Below are positions 48,140-59,129 of a DNA stretch of 64,000 nucleotides, piece after piece (position 1 is the first letter of the stretch; every line of letters starts with the position of its first letter). A program made the translations under genes and the position numbers. Origin of the DNA: Acholoe squamosa (taxonomy: Eukaryota > Annelida > Polychaeta > Phyllodocida > Polynoidae). The stretch spans positions 44,721,693 to 44,785,692 of the forward strand of contig OX439045.1 in NCBI GenBank assembly GCA_949317995.1, read 5' to 3'. Under the pieces are notes generated by a model. The model saw only the letters and a list, made by a program, of their open reading frames with translations, was not told the origin of the DNA and ran no database searches.

Positions 48140-51100
48140 ATGTATTTCGACGAAACACAGGTAATTAAAGTTAACTAATGAAAGCAATCTTGTTTCATCT
48201 ATTCCGATCTTCAGGATAATAGTGGTTTTCAAAGTTGTTCTGTCTCTTCTTTTCTGTTATCTCCCTTTCTCCGCCAGCCGGCATGAGCGATAATAGAGTA
48301 AAAGCCCACGCCCTTCTCTCTTGTGTCAAGATGGCTATCTCTCTCTTCCTCCCTGTAGCCCTGGCTAGTTTCCTTGTGCCTATAGAGCATTTTTCTTCTT
48401 CTTTTACCTTTCCTACCCTAACATCTGTTAAATGAAGCGTCAAAATTTGTGTCTTAAAGTTTAATTCTGACAGAAAATGTCCCCCCCTCTGCTTCCTGTG
48501 GTTTTCTTCAGAAGTAATATAATAATAGTGTAATTTTTTTTTTATTTATCAGTACCAAAAAGGTTACGACTTGAGCTCCACTGATGACGACGACAGTTAT
48601 TTGGAAGTTCGTCCAGGAGAGGAGGTATTGGAGCATCACCAAAGTTTTGAGCTGCCCGAGATACTAACCATGTCTAAAGTTAAGCAGGAATATGTCGTGG
48701 AAGACTCAAGTGAAATCAGCGACGAGGAGAACACAGAACACGTACCTGGCCCTGTCACTCCTCGAAAAACCACACGAGGAACCCTTAGCAAGAAGGAGTC
48801 TGTTTGGAACGACAGGGAACACAGGGCTCTGTTTTACTCGTGCTATAACCAAAAGCACTTGTTGAAAGCTCTAGGTAAAAACTCTGCTCAATTGAAGAAG
48901 GAAGGCTGGGACACTGTGCTAGGTGAGTCTTTTTTTTTTTGTCTTAATTTTTTACTTTGGTTTATGTCTAGTGTGTCCATGAATTAATTCAGGTCTTCCC
49001 TTTAATATTTTTTATATTTATCACTTCATACCTTGCCTTTTTTTTCAAACAAGATAAACCAAGCATAGACATTGAAATTTTTTTTTCATCCATATCAAAG
49101 AAGCTTTTCTTTCAATTTTTCAGCCACTGTGAACAGTGTGAAGAACGAGGACTCTCTTTTCTTTTTCTCTTAGTTATTCTTTCCAAAAAATCATAACATG
49201 GTACCAAAAAATAAATTTATATGTCAGAACCTGCCTCTTTTCGTCTTTTGAAATCAATGAACTTATTTTTCAAAGGAGGATATTGATACTTAATTTATGA
49301 AAAATGCAAACTATTTTATGTTCTTTCTTCCTTTCAGAACGAGCAAATGCTTGCGGCTATAGACAAGGGTCGTAAAGTGGATGGTGTGACGCTGACCGAG
49401 GCTCTATGCCTTAAGTACAAGGGGGTGTCACGCATAGCAGGTAAGCAATCATCTTCTCTTAAAAAACATTGTTTCTGTCGTTATCATTTACTGCTGTACG
49501 TTTTGTTATCTTCTTCTTCCAATAAGCTCTTGGTTCAAGTTATTAAATAATTGAGGCCGAATAAAATACAGTTCTGTTTTCCTTAGTGTGAAAGCGTGTC
49601 ACCATAAATTTTGCTGTAATCTGTTGTTTGTTTTGACTTATTTTCCTGAAGGTGAAGGCGGCGTAGTGATATATCACACTGACAAGGTCGAGGAAGAGAA
49701 ACAAAGACGCCACAAAGCTAAAGAACAGAGAAAACCCCAGCCTAAGGCTTCTCCCCACCAAGCACCTTCCCCCAGGCACATTCCCACCCCCAAAAAGGTT
49801 ATTCTAGTGCCTTCTGAGGAGGACATAAAGGCAGAACATCAGCTTTTTTCTACCGTGAAGACAGTTAAGGCAACCTCTGCTAAAAGTAAAAAAACATCAA
49901 ACCCCCCCCCCCGGCCAAGGCTTCTACCTCAGGTGTTCAAAAGAAATCCCCTCCTGTTAAGCCACCCGTTGCTAAGCGTCCTGCTGCAGCAAGTTCTACT
50001 GCTAAAGAGCACAAGCCATTTGTCAAGCCGGGGAAGAAAGGTGTGAGAGGGGCAGCTTCTAGGGAGGTCCAAATTGACCTCACCGGGGAAACCCACTTCA
50101 AAGACGACTTGTCAGATGACATGGTAGTGAACATTGTAGACGACAACGATGTAGTAGGTATGACTGGGTGTGAGAACCCCGTGACCTCCACTCCTAAAGG
50201 ATCAGAACTGAAATCATCTTTGCCTAGGAGCCCACGGCTGCAAGAGAAGGATAAGCCACCAAAAAGTGGAAAAAGCAGCAGGAAACTAAGCTTCGAAGAT
50301 GAGACAGAACAGGAATGTGGAACACAGGAACAGAATGCCAAGGACCTTCCCCCCACCCTTTCTCGTTAGACCATGACTTGAGGATAGGCAAGATTGAGTC
50401 TCTTCTGTCCACGATAGAAGTGAACAGGCGGCAGACAGATGAGCACCTTCAGTCTCTCCTGTACCGTAACACTGAGGTAAATGAAAGGACGCTATCAGTT
50501 TTAGAGAGAATCGCCAGCGATCGACACCTGCTGTTGGAGTCGCATGCCCTTTCTACTAAAAGTTCAACCCAGGTCGTACAAGGTACTAGTCCAAATTTTT
50601 TAACTTTTTCTCTCAAAACATAAAGAATTATATGTTTTCTCTCTCTTTCATGTGAACAAAAGAAAAAAGAGATGTCTTAACTTAAAAATTTCAGTTGAAG
50701 CAAAAAATTAGATGTGCCTGTCCTTTCGACATTAAAACTTGATATCACTTCCTTGTTTACGGCATAGTACTATGATTCCTCTCAATTCATTGTTCCCTCC
50801 TCCTTTCCTTCAGCCCTCGCGAAGCTGATATATGTGACAGAGGGACTCGTGTTCAAGACTCCCCAGAAGCAAGAGGCCCCTGTTCCGCAAAATAGGGAAG
50901 TACGGCCCTTAGGTCTGCAGCCAAACCCCCGTACCGGTGATTTACAAAGTAAGACTTTATTTTTCTTCAAATGTTATTTTCTCTGTTAAGATGATAGAAT
51001 ATTAATCCCAAATCTGACTAGACCAAATGAAGCTAAAGATGAAATTTTGTCTTCTTTTCTCTTTTTGTTTTTCTTGAAAAAAACCTTACCTTATTCATTT

Positions 51101-52336
51101 TCTTTTTCTGACAGTCGTGTCCCTGGATCCTAACTCTGCAGACACCAACAACCTGCTGCACCTGAACCCTGATGGATCTCTTGTGGTGGGTCCTTCTCCG
51201 TCCACTGCCCGCCCAGTCACCCTTACCCGTAGCCCACCTAAAGGTGACTCCCAACCCGCTGATGACACTCGAGGAGCAAAGCCTCGTTCAGAGGAGCAAT
51301 TGCCTTGTGAGAAGCCAACAACAGAGGCCACAGAGAGACGGCAGGAAGAAGGGGACGACGAAAAGGAAGGAGACGGGGGAGAAAACCTAGAACATAACGC
51401 TGAAACACAAGAGGATGTACAAGATGATGCCGAAGGAGAGAAAGAGGAAGAAGTGAACGAGACAGAAGAAAAAGAGCCTGCAGGAAACAACAATGAAGCA
51501 GAAAATGGTGACGACAATGAACCTCAAGTTAATGAGGCTACAGGTAACAAGTCTGAACTGAGCCCACCTGAAGAGAAACAAACTGAAGGAAATGAGGCAA
51601 CAGACAACAACTGTGAACCTAACCAGGCCCAGCTGAAAGAAACTGAATCAAATGACTGTACAGAGAATAGCTCTGAACCTAACGAGGCCCACCTGAAAGA
51701 AACAGAAGGAAACGAGGCTACAGAGCACGGCTCTGAACAACAGAAAGAGGATGGACTCAAAGAGACTACTGAGAAGGAGGACATTCAAAAGGTGCCTGGT
51801 AATTAATCAGAAGAAGCTATAGAGGAGAGAGGTTCAAATGAGGACAATCCAAATAATCAGGTAGGGGATGAACAGGGGCTGTCTCAGCAGGCTGAAAAAA
51901 ACGATGACTCTATCATAGACATAGTGAATGATGACCTCCCCGAAGAACCTTTAAACCTTCTTCTTGATGTTCTTTCTTCTGCCCGTACTAGGGGAGAACA
52001 TGTCAGAAAGCCTGCCCCTTCCGGCTCTTCTGTCCGACATGAAGTAGATGTGTCAAAAGGTGGAGTCATGATCCATGTTAAAACAGAACCAGACTCGGAC
52101 CCGGAAAAAACAAAGGAACCAAAACAAGATGCTGATATTTCAGACAAAGTTATGGAAGCAGCTAATGTGCTGCATAACATGCACATGTATGAAGAAAAAC
52201 GAGTACAAAAGGAAAAGTCCCGTCCCCCCCTGTCATGCTAGGTCCCCCCACTACTAAGAAACGCGCAGCAGTTGCTAATGCTGCAGCTTCTGGCAAAAGC
52301 AAGAAACCCAAGAAAGGGTTCCCCAAAAAGAACTAG
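48140..52336 (+). pseudogene. Large acidic protein with Myb-like N-terminus, Harbinger accessory gene
   Basis: Exons inferred from reading frame and GT-AG sites: 48140-48160, 48553-48922, a 14-base exon 49124-49137, 49338-49440, 49652-50582, 50814-50948 and 51115-52336; about 930 codons. The N-terminus is acidic (STDDDDSYLEV). A Myb/SANT-like block follows (SVWNDREHRALFYS to WDTVL). Next come a Pro/Lys-rich linker, two SUMO-interacting-like motifs (VQIDLT, VVNIVDD), a helical stretch (DHDLRIGKIESLLSTIEVNR to LERIASDRHLLL) and a Glu/Asn-rich region with degenerate repeats around KETEGNEA. The C-terminus is basic (KSKKPKKGF). This copy is damaged: frame changes near the 11-C run at 49902-49912, near the C run at 50348-50353 and near 52216-52225, and an in-frame TAA at 51804-51806. 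Some C-run changes could be sequencing errors. I do not recognise the family beyond the Myb-like part. Confidence 0.6.
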
Positions 52337-53130
52337 ACTGATATATGTGAAGACTATATTTCTGTCAAAGGACATCCTTTCTTTTTAATCCTGTTTAAAA
52401 ATTTTCCGTTCTAGTCAACTTGTACATGAACAGCAAAAATCAAAACAGATATTTGATGCAGAAGGAGCAAGAAAATGTCAAGAGATTATTTGCTATTCTT
52501 TTTCTGTTTATCTTATGCATGTATGTGTTAAAAGTTAATTACACTAGTGAAGAAGGAAATCATAAGTTCATACAGCTTGGCTCCAGAAGAGATAGCACAA
52601 TTAATGTGTGTCTTCTTTATAGATATAAGAGAAGAAAACATTGCCATGTTCAGCTTTTTTTTCTGAAGTTTTACGGTGCTGATGTGAGTTCTCAAAGAGA
52701 ATAAGCATGTTATTTATCCAAGATGCCATATGTCTTTGTCTCAGAAGGAAAGAGGACATTAAGGTCATTGTTATGAGAGACAATAAAGAGTTTGTTCACC
52801 TTCAGACCTGTTTATTTCCCTTTATGGTATGTATTATAATAATAAAAAGGCTACAATACAACAGAAATAAAGATTCATCTTCTTCTGAAAATCCCATCCT
52901 GAAAAAAGATGGCTGACTATGATCATAACCATTTAAATATCAAAATTGAACCTCTCTAATCAAACAGAGAATGAGATGAACGATAAAAAAGGTTTTCTCC
53001 CCTGTCAGAAATGCCACGCAGCACAACGAGAAAAGGGCAATTTTTCTTGTTAAGCGAAGGTGGCGCCACTGATACAAAACTAGTGTGACGTCATCTTTCA
53101 CCCAACGTTGTGACTTCAACTCCTAACAAA
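52337..53130. other. Spacer between the two plus-strand Harbinger genes
   Basis: AT-rich 3' untranslated sequence, then a probable promoter region with CACAACGAGAAAAGG (near 53026) and TGACGTCA-like TGTGACGTCATC (near 53085), a CRE-like site, about 45 bases before the Myb gene start. Confidence 0.45.
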
Positions 53131-54848
53131 ATGGACGATAACCAAGCAAATAAGGGTCAGGTGGGTGTATTTGAGAATAAATTTACTGCTATATATATTC
53201 AGGCCTATAAAAGCAGTCTTTATAGGAGGAGTTTGTCATAAAAAAGAGGGAATATCCGTATTTTAAGACGTCGCTGCGTGGGAGGCAAGGCGACGAAGCA
53301 CAACGAGAAAAGGATGTTAACCCTCGTTACTAGAGTTTTTGTCTCGTTCTGCTGTACAGTAATATAAAAGACATATTCTTTGCTATTATTCTACTTCTCT
53401 TTATTTTTTGTTCTCCCTTTTCTGTCACAGGTTACCCGCCCGAAGAAAAAGAAAAGGCAGATGATATTAAAACCCTTAGACAACCAGTCAGTCGACTCTG
53501 CTGCCTCTACAGTGCTCTATGTTCCAGATTTAAATGACACTAATAGACCCTTGAATGAGACTCTGTATGGCAAACAAGGAGCTGCAGATGATAATTCTAA
53601 TGCCAGTTCATCTGAGAGCGAGGCAGATGACACACCCCTGAGAGAGGACATGCCTGTGTTGACTGATAGGTGGAAAAAGAGGGAGGTAGATGCCTTAATG
53701 GACGCTGTGAACCATAACAGAGCAGTCCTTAAGTACCACTTCAGTGGGACAGGGGATGGAAAGGACATCAGGAGGCAGGCATGGAGGGATGTAGCTTGTG
53801 AGTTACATAAAAGATATCAACTGGCCTCTTTTTTTCTGTCTGTGTCGGTTTTCTATAAGAACAAGATATTTTTAAACTGAATTAATTTTTAAGAATTAAT
53901 TGCTCAATTAAATCCCTTCTTTTTTTGCAGTGTACGTTAATGCAGAAGCTAAAACCCATCGCACAGTGAAACAATGTTCCTATAAAACCTCTGATTTCAC
54001 CCAGAAGAACAAGCAAAAGGTGAGACACAAAATTAGAACTGTAAACTTTCAAAGAGATTTTTAATGTAAAAAGGTGCCCTTGTCTTGCATAAACCTTCTC
54101 TTAAGAGTAGGAAACTTTGATTATTTTCTTGTTTTGTTCTAGTACAACAAGCTGAGGAGGGAATTGAGCAAGACTGGCAGTGGCCCTGTGGACAAGAAAA
54201 AGAAGTTAACCGAGACACAGGAAAAGGCACTGGAATACCTGAAGCCCGAGGCAGTGAGAGGTAAGCTGTGGCTCTTGTCTTACACCTTATTTGTGGCCGG
54301 AATTTAGAATAAATTTCTTAACAGAAATAAAATTGAAGGATAATGTTTAATTACTCAATTATTTATTTCGTAAAGGTATTCCTGGCATAAAACTGATGGC
54401 TTTGAATCCAGCAGAAGACAAAGAGGCCTTCGATGAGGACGCTCTCTGGAAACCTGGGTCCTGTGATTTCACTAAAGTTCAGGGATCAATGAATGTTACA
54501 AAGATGCCAAGGAAAGATAAAGACAAGGAAAAAAGGAGGAAAGAAAGGATAAGGAAAGAGGAAAGAAAGAGGGCCCATGAGAAAAAAATGAAAGAGGAGA
54601 GAAGAAAAGAGGAAATAGATGCCAGAATACAGAAAGAGGTTAATGACATATCGAGGCAAAGGGAGGAGGAGAGGAAGAGACTTTTGGCTCAACAAAAGCA
54701 GGAAGTCAAACCCAAACCAGGACAAAAGGTCATCCAGTGCACTGAGGAAGAGTGGAAAATAATATGCGCCGAAAAGGCTAAGAGGAAAGCTGAAAGAGCA
54801 GCCATAAGGACAGAAAGAATGGCAAGAAAGATGAAACAAGGAAAATGA
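53131..54848 (+). CDS. Harbinger Myb/SANT-like DNA-binding protein
   Basis: In characterised Harbinger elements this protein binds the transposon ends and brings the transposase into the nucleus. Five exons join cleanly: 53131-53160, 53431-53797, 53931-54019, 54143-54260 and 54376-54848; 358 residues, no disruption. The first exon has only ten codons. A basic patch (RPKKKKRQ) could be a nuclear signal and is followed by an acidic Ser-rich linker. The Myb-like domain begins at DRWKKREVDALMDAV, continues through AWRDVALYVNA and RTVKQCSYKTSDF, and ends near KLRRELSKTGSGP; this matches the Myb_DNA-bind_5 pattern. LTETQEKALEYL follows. The last 100 residues are a long Lys/Glu/Arg-rich helix, probably a coiled coil. 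The phase-1 intron inside the domain is shared with the upstream acidic-protein gene. The transposase gene lies convergently downstream. Confidence 0.85.
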
Positions 54849-55096
54849 GCTCATTCTGTTTTAAAAAACAAAACAAGAAGAGAATTAAGGCCTATAATTA
54901 CATTTCCTTTATTTAAGACAGTGCGTGGATAGACTATCATGGTTACATGTTAAACAAAAACACAAAAATCATTTTTTTTCTTTCTTTAAACAAAAATCTT
55001 TCTGTTATGAAAATACTGGTAATTTAGGTGGCACATAGAATAACAACTACATGGCTATAATAGAATACTGCCAGGACTAGGTCAGTTTTTGGACAT
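54849..55096. other. Convergent 3' ends of Myb and transposase genes
   Basis: About 250 AT-rich bases shared by the 3' untranslated regions of the two convergent genes. Confidence 0.5.
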
Positions 55097-56938
55097 CTAG
55101 AAATACTTCTCAGCATAGTCTTTCCTGAACTTCTTGACATAGTAACTTTGTTCCAGCTGAGTCCTCTGTGGAGGCTGGACAAGGGGGGCTCTCTTGGGCC
55201 TCCAAGGATCAGAGGGGCTGTTCACAATCCATATCCCGTGATCCAGGGCCACGTTGTGGAGACATGCACAAGCCGTTATAATCCACGAACTCCTCTTTGG
55301 TGAATGGCGTATGTACCCAGCCGAAGAATCCAGGATCCTGAATATTCAAAAGAGAGATTTTTACTTTTCAGTTCCAGCTTATTTTTCCTCTTTATATTCA
55401 AACTTGTGTAACAGTAACATGCTTCATTATTTTTTTTAAGGGAGGACCATCTCCTTATCTTTGAGTTCCTTTGATAAATAAAAAGATGTTTACAATCAAA
55501 TAAACATTCAATTTTTCTCACCTCCAACGCTGCTTGAGTATCCCAATGCAGTGCTCTACTCGTACTCTGCTCCTCTTGTGCCACACATTGAAGGAGCGCT
55601 GTTTAGGAGTCTCCTCATCCTTGAAGGGGGTGAAGAGATTTCTCCTCAGAACGTATCTGAGAAAGGAGCCAAAAAATAATAAGATGAAGAGAAACAAAGA
55701 AGAAGGTGCCCTAACTTTGTTAAGAAATTTTTGTTTTCCTCTCTGAAAAAAAAAGAAATGGGGGAGGACGTTCATATAGGAAGCCCTTGAGTCTCCATTT
55801 AAGTAACTCTAGAGTACCAATTAAAAAAAAAAGAAGAATTAAAAAAAAAACTCACCCAGAGTCCCCTAAGAGGACAAAGTCCTCCCAAGCCTCCGCCTCC
55901 AATTCGTCTCCAACCGGGCTGGAATTCAGGGAATATGCGTCGTGCACCGATCCAGGCCAGTGGGGGTCCACAAAGAGGATTCTTTTGTCGTAGTCACAGA
56001 TCACCTGATAGAACCAAGAATAAAAATTAATTTGGGAAAAGAGAAAACTATGTCAGAGAACTTGTTCATGCACACTTATGAAGACTCTTACTTAAGAGAA
56101 GAAATTTTCTGTGCCAGTAAGATATATTGTTTTATATGTATAAAGAACTACTATTACAACAACAACAACTTACGGTGGTGTTAATAGAATGGTACCCATT
56201 CCAGTTCACATACACGCTCTCGTTCTGGTATTCAGTAGGGGTTTTAATAGGTACATGAGTCCCATCTACGTATCCAAAAACGTATGGTGTCTTCTGCTCC
56301 TCTTCCTCCGTCACAGGCTTCGGATGGCGATACAGCTTCAGTGCGAGATGGAGCTTCTCCTCGAAAGAGTGAGGCCATTGTATGAAGAGATGGCGGTTCC
56401 TGTAAAAGAAACCGGCTACATCCTTCACAGCACGGCATACGGCAGTTCTTGACACCTTCTGGGAATCACCTGTGAGCGCGTAGAAGCTGCCTGTCGCAAA
56501 ATAACGGAGGACCAGGCAAAACTGAAAAGAAAGATGAAAAGTTACTTGCAAGAAGATAAGGGTGAAGGGGGGATCTCATAAAGAGGAGAGGAGGGAAGGA
56601 GTAAGAAGAATATATCCTGAATCAGTCTGCTTCTCTTCACTTTTAATATATCCGTGTTTAGCAATTAATTCGACATGGTGACATGGTCAGTTCTTAAAAT
56701 CTACATGTGACATGGGCCTTAGTGAGATGAGACAAAAAATTAGTGACATGAGGTGTTTTCTTATATTTGACATGGGACATGACAGGTGCTTCTTGTATTC
56801 TTCAACTAGTTTCCTGACTACGTCTTTGCTGAGGCGATACCTTGCCACAAATTCCTCATCGTTGAACAAAGAAAAAGGCGACTCCCTTGGCTTACACTTG
56901 CGGGTTTTCCTGCCCAAGCGATCATTTAAAGGAGGCAT
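55097..56938 (-). CDS. PIF/Harbinger DDE transposase
   Basis: A nuclear DDE transposase (DDE_Tnp_4 type) that would cut and rejoin the transposon ends. Exons on the minus strand are 56938 to about 56770, 56521-56174, 56004-55856, 55656-55522 and 55337-55097; phases fit from the second exon to the TAG at 55097-55099. The total is about 345 residues, near the family norm. The first exon reads MPPLNDRLGRK, then FSLFNDEEFVARYRLSKDVV. The second has LRYFATGSF and the first catalytic Asp in FGYVDGTHVPI. WPGSVHDAYSL is typical of the family. The second Asp is in LLGDSGY, split by an intron, and the Glu is in VRVEHCIGILKQRW. The last exon contains TACACLHNVAL. A short conserved stretch usually found between the first and second exon blocks is missing; a CATGTCA-rich sequence occupies that interval. 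The catalytic part is intact. Confidence 0.88.
56526..56768. repeat. CATGTCA-rich segment between transposase exons 1 and 2
   Basis: On the minus strand, CATGTCAC/CATGTCCC-type words recur at least five times within 56660-56768. A pyrimidine-rich acceptor for exon 2 follows. It may be an intron or a replacement of coding sequence. Confidence 0.5.
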
Positions 56939-56995
56939 GATGTCTTCTTCCTTCAAATTTCCCTCCGAAAACAGAGTCTACACTGGTACCCAACT

Positions 56996-57234
56996 TGTAT
57001 TGGTTCCTATAGTAGGGAGCAGTGACGAGGCATGTAGTCGGTTCTATTCTTTATTAGAAACTGGTTTACAAGGTGCTAGTACTGTGTATATATACGTACA
57101 TGGTTGGCAATGTCCAAGCAATAAAGGTAATAAAAGCAATAACATGCAGAGAGGTATTTGATTATAAAAGTTTAAAAGTTCACGGTTGGTATTATTGTGG
57201 GACATAACATTAATGCCTACATGTGTAAGAGAAT

Positions 57235-57289
<55 letters not shown>

Positions 57290-58338
57290 TATATTCATCT
57301 TATGTTTCCAACATCACTCTCTCCTCCCCTAAATGTGAACCTTTGTTGCATCCATGATATAATACCTTCAAACACACAAACATGCTTCTAATGGTTATAT
57401 AAAGGACTAATGTGCTTAACCTACTTCTGGTTACCTTTTCACGATATATGTAGTAAATATCATCTACCTGAGGTTCATTATCCATACAGTTGACTCACGA
57501 CCAGCGTGTAGCCAACTTTAAGTTTTGACTCTATCCCCTCATAACTATACCAGGTACAGGTAGATATCCAACAAAATCACTACAAGTATTACATTAACAC
57601 ACTCTTTGTCTTGTCTTCTAAAGATGAATAACATGTACAAATATGAGAATGATACCTTTCTAAGTATAGGGCAATAATATAATGCTAAAACATAAACAAG
57701 ATGCTAGTCTACTTATACGGTTATGAGGATGTAATATATTTCCTTCATTAATTGGTAGACATTGCTGGTTCATAGTCCAATATCATAGAGCTTATGAGTG
57801 TCCTTGACAATCTTATATTGTGGTATATCCTTAATACGATAATATATTCAAGCATCCTGCACCCCATAATCGACAATTAAAAGGTATATTAGTCAGGTAG
57901 TGACCATGATGTTGGCATGGCCCAGGTATCGAGACTGTCCATATTTGATGGGTCTTGTCTTTGTACCTGGCGTACTGGCACCACTCTGGCCCTAGGAATG
58001 GAGCGCCGTCTGATTTGCTCCAGTCCCCATGATCTATTCCCTGTCAATGATAACAAATGGGTATTGACACATACCTGTACACAATAGGATGGAATATGTA
58101 CACCTGTAGGTGCTTACATTGTTACTTTATCATTAGCATGAGGAGTGGACACAAACATGATAAGTAAAACAGTTTAGCATATTGATAACAGTATTGGATC
58201 ATCACAGATGTAGGTTATATCTTGAGAAAGGCTTTCTAGATCAGATGTCACGATACTTTGAACGAGGACTGGTAAATGATATGTTTTAATGTGTGATGGA
58301 GTCTGTTGATTTGTTCACCTACATGCTGCCTGGATGTC
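56996..58338. other. Mostly non-coding, with a possible terminal exon
   Basis: Mostly AT-rich. On the minus strand, about 58042 to 57900, an AG acceptor (TATCATTGACAG) is followed by an open stretch reading GLEQIRRRSIPRARVV and ending TSWSLPD-stop. Another frame is open there too. It might be the last exon of the membrane-protein ORF just upstream (58339-59127), but the splice phase does not fit cleanly. Confidence 0.35.
57238..57292. repeat. (TA)n microsatellite
   Basis: About 55 bases of uninterrupted TA repeat. Minus-strand ORF residues of the Tyr-Ile type here are translation of this repeat. Confidence 0.95.
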
Positions 58339-59127
58339 TTAAACTACCAAAGGGATCTGTTCAACATCCATCGCACCTGCTGGTATGACCTGTGGTGCTG
58401 ATGCATTTGCTGCTACCTGGAGCTGTTTCCCATATATATCAGTCATGTATATCGAAGTGGAGTACAAAGTATCATTGAGGATCTTTCTGAGATGCCTTCC
58501 TCTCCCCCTGGGGGCCTCAGAGATAGCAGGGAAGTGCACATGGAAACAGTGGCCCAGGGCCTTGTACTTTAGACTTCCCTGCCATGTAACCATGAGTAGA
58601 TCACGCCTACACTGGCCTGGGCCTACACGGAGGGCAACAACGGTGGGTGATGAGATCACCACAATGCCCTTAACAACATGTGGTATTGAGGTGACTACAA
58701 AGTCAAATATCTCACAGGTATCCTGGGCAAATACACGCAACCAGACAGTGGTTACATTGGGGGCGATATGATGTGTCGCCCTGCCTTGCCTGCAGCACGT
58801 TATCACCTTCTTGCGGAAGCATACCCCCACTGCCAGGATTACTCCGGCTACTATGACATATGTCCATACATGCTCAAAGATGTTGTATCCGCCATTTGTA
58901 TCAGCAGTATGGATATCCGACTCTGCACTCCTGGTAGGAAATACTACCGGTGGGAGTGAGTGGAAGGAGATGTTGAATGCCTTGGTAGAGGCTGTTATTG
59001 CCAGCAGAGAAAGTAGGCTGTTCACCCTGTAGCAAAGGAGAAGAGACACTGTGAGAGACACTAGTGAGATGACTAGAGAAATCGAAGCTGGTCCTACTGT
59101 CAGTAGTGAGCGTGGGCTTGTTAGACT
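58339..59127 (-). CDS. Membrane-protein-like ORF, N-terminally truncated, unknown
   Basis: The minus-strand frame is open for 278 codons (59175 to 58339), but its first ~16 codons lie in the dispersed repeat, so the genuine part starts near 59127 and has probably lost its 5' end. Two hydrophobic segments are visible: SISLVISLVSLTVSLLLCY and, about 60 residues later, VWTYVIVAGVILAVGVCF, followed by a basic RKKVITCC stop-transfer. The ~140 residues after it are soluble-looking and Val/Arg-rich (WLRVFAQDTCEIFDFVV, VALRVGPGQCRRDLL, VTWQGSLKY) and end in VEQIPLVV. The layout (ectodomain end, membrane span, cytosolic domain) would suit an envelope-like protein of a retroelement or a host receptor fragment. 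I do not recognise it. Confidence 0.4.
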   Translation of the reverse strand, partial: SLTSPRSLLTVGPASISLVISLVSLTVSLLLCYRVNSLLSLLAITASTKAFNISFHSLPPVVFPTRSAESDIHTADTNGGYNIFEHVWTYVIVAGVILAVGVCFRKKVITCCRQGRATHHIAPNVTTVWLRVFAQDTCEIFDFVVTSIPHVVKGIVVISSPTVVALRVGPGQCRRDLLMVTWQGSLKYKALGHCFHVHFPAISEAPRGRGRHLRKILNDTLYSTSIYMTDIYGKQLQVAANASAPQVIPAGAMDVEQIPLVV

Positions 59128-59129
59128 TT

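Larger units (their letters stand above)
47827..56995. mobile_element. Three-gene PIF/Harbinger DNA transposon locus
   Basis: It contains a DDE transposase gene (minus strand) and two plus-strand genes with Myb/SANT-like N-terminal regions. All have GT-AG introns. The left edge is set by the break in a dispersed repeat at 47826; the right edge is approximate. I could not find a terminal inverted repeat pair or a 3-base target duplication, so the right end may be lost. CGTTACACAATG near 47832 and CGTTACACAATC near 47909 are the only terminal-looking words. Confidence 0.7.

Noticed and set aside
51095-51784. Long antisense Ser/Phe-rich ORFs under the acidic gene
   Set aside because: They mirror the Glu/Asn-rich repeats on the coding strand; no independent coding signal.
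48140-56938. Single host gene spanning the whole cluster
   Set aside because: The genes lie on both strands, each has its own start and stop, and the transposase is unmistakably of the Harbinger type.
57044-57298. Ile/Tyr-rich ORF
   Set aside because: Translation of the (TA)n microsatellite.
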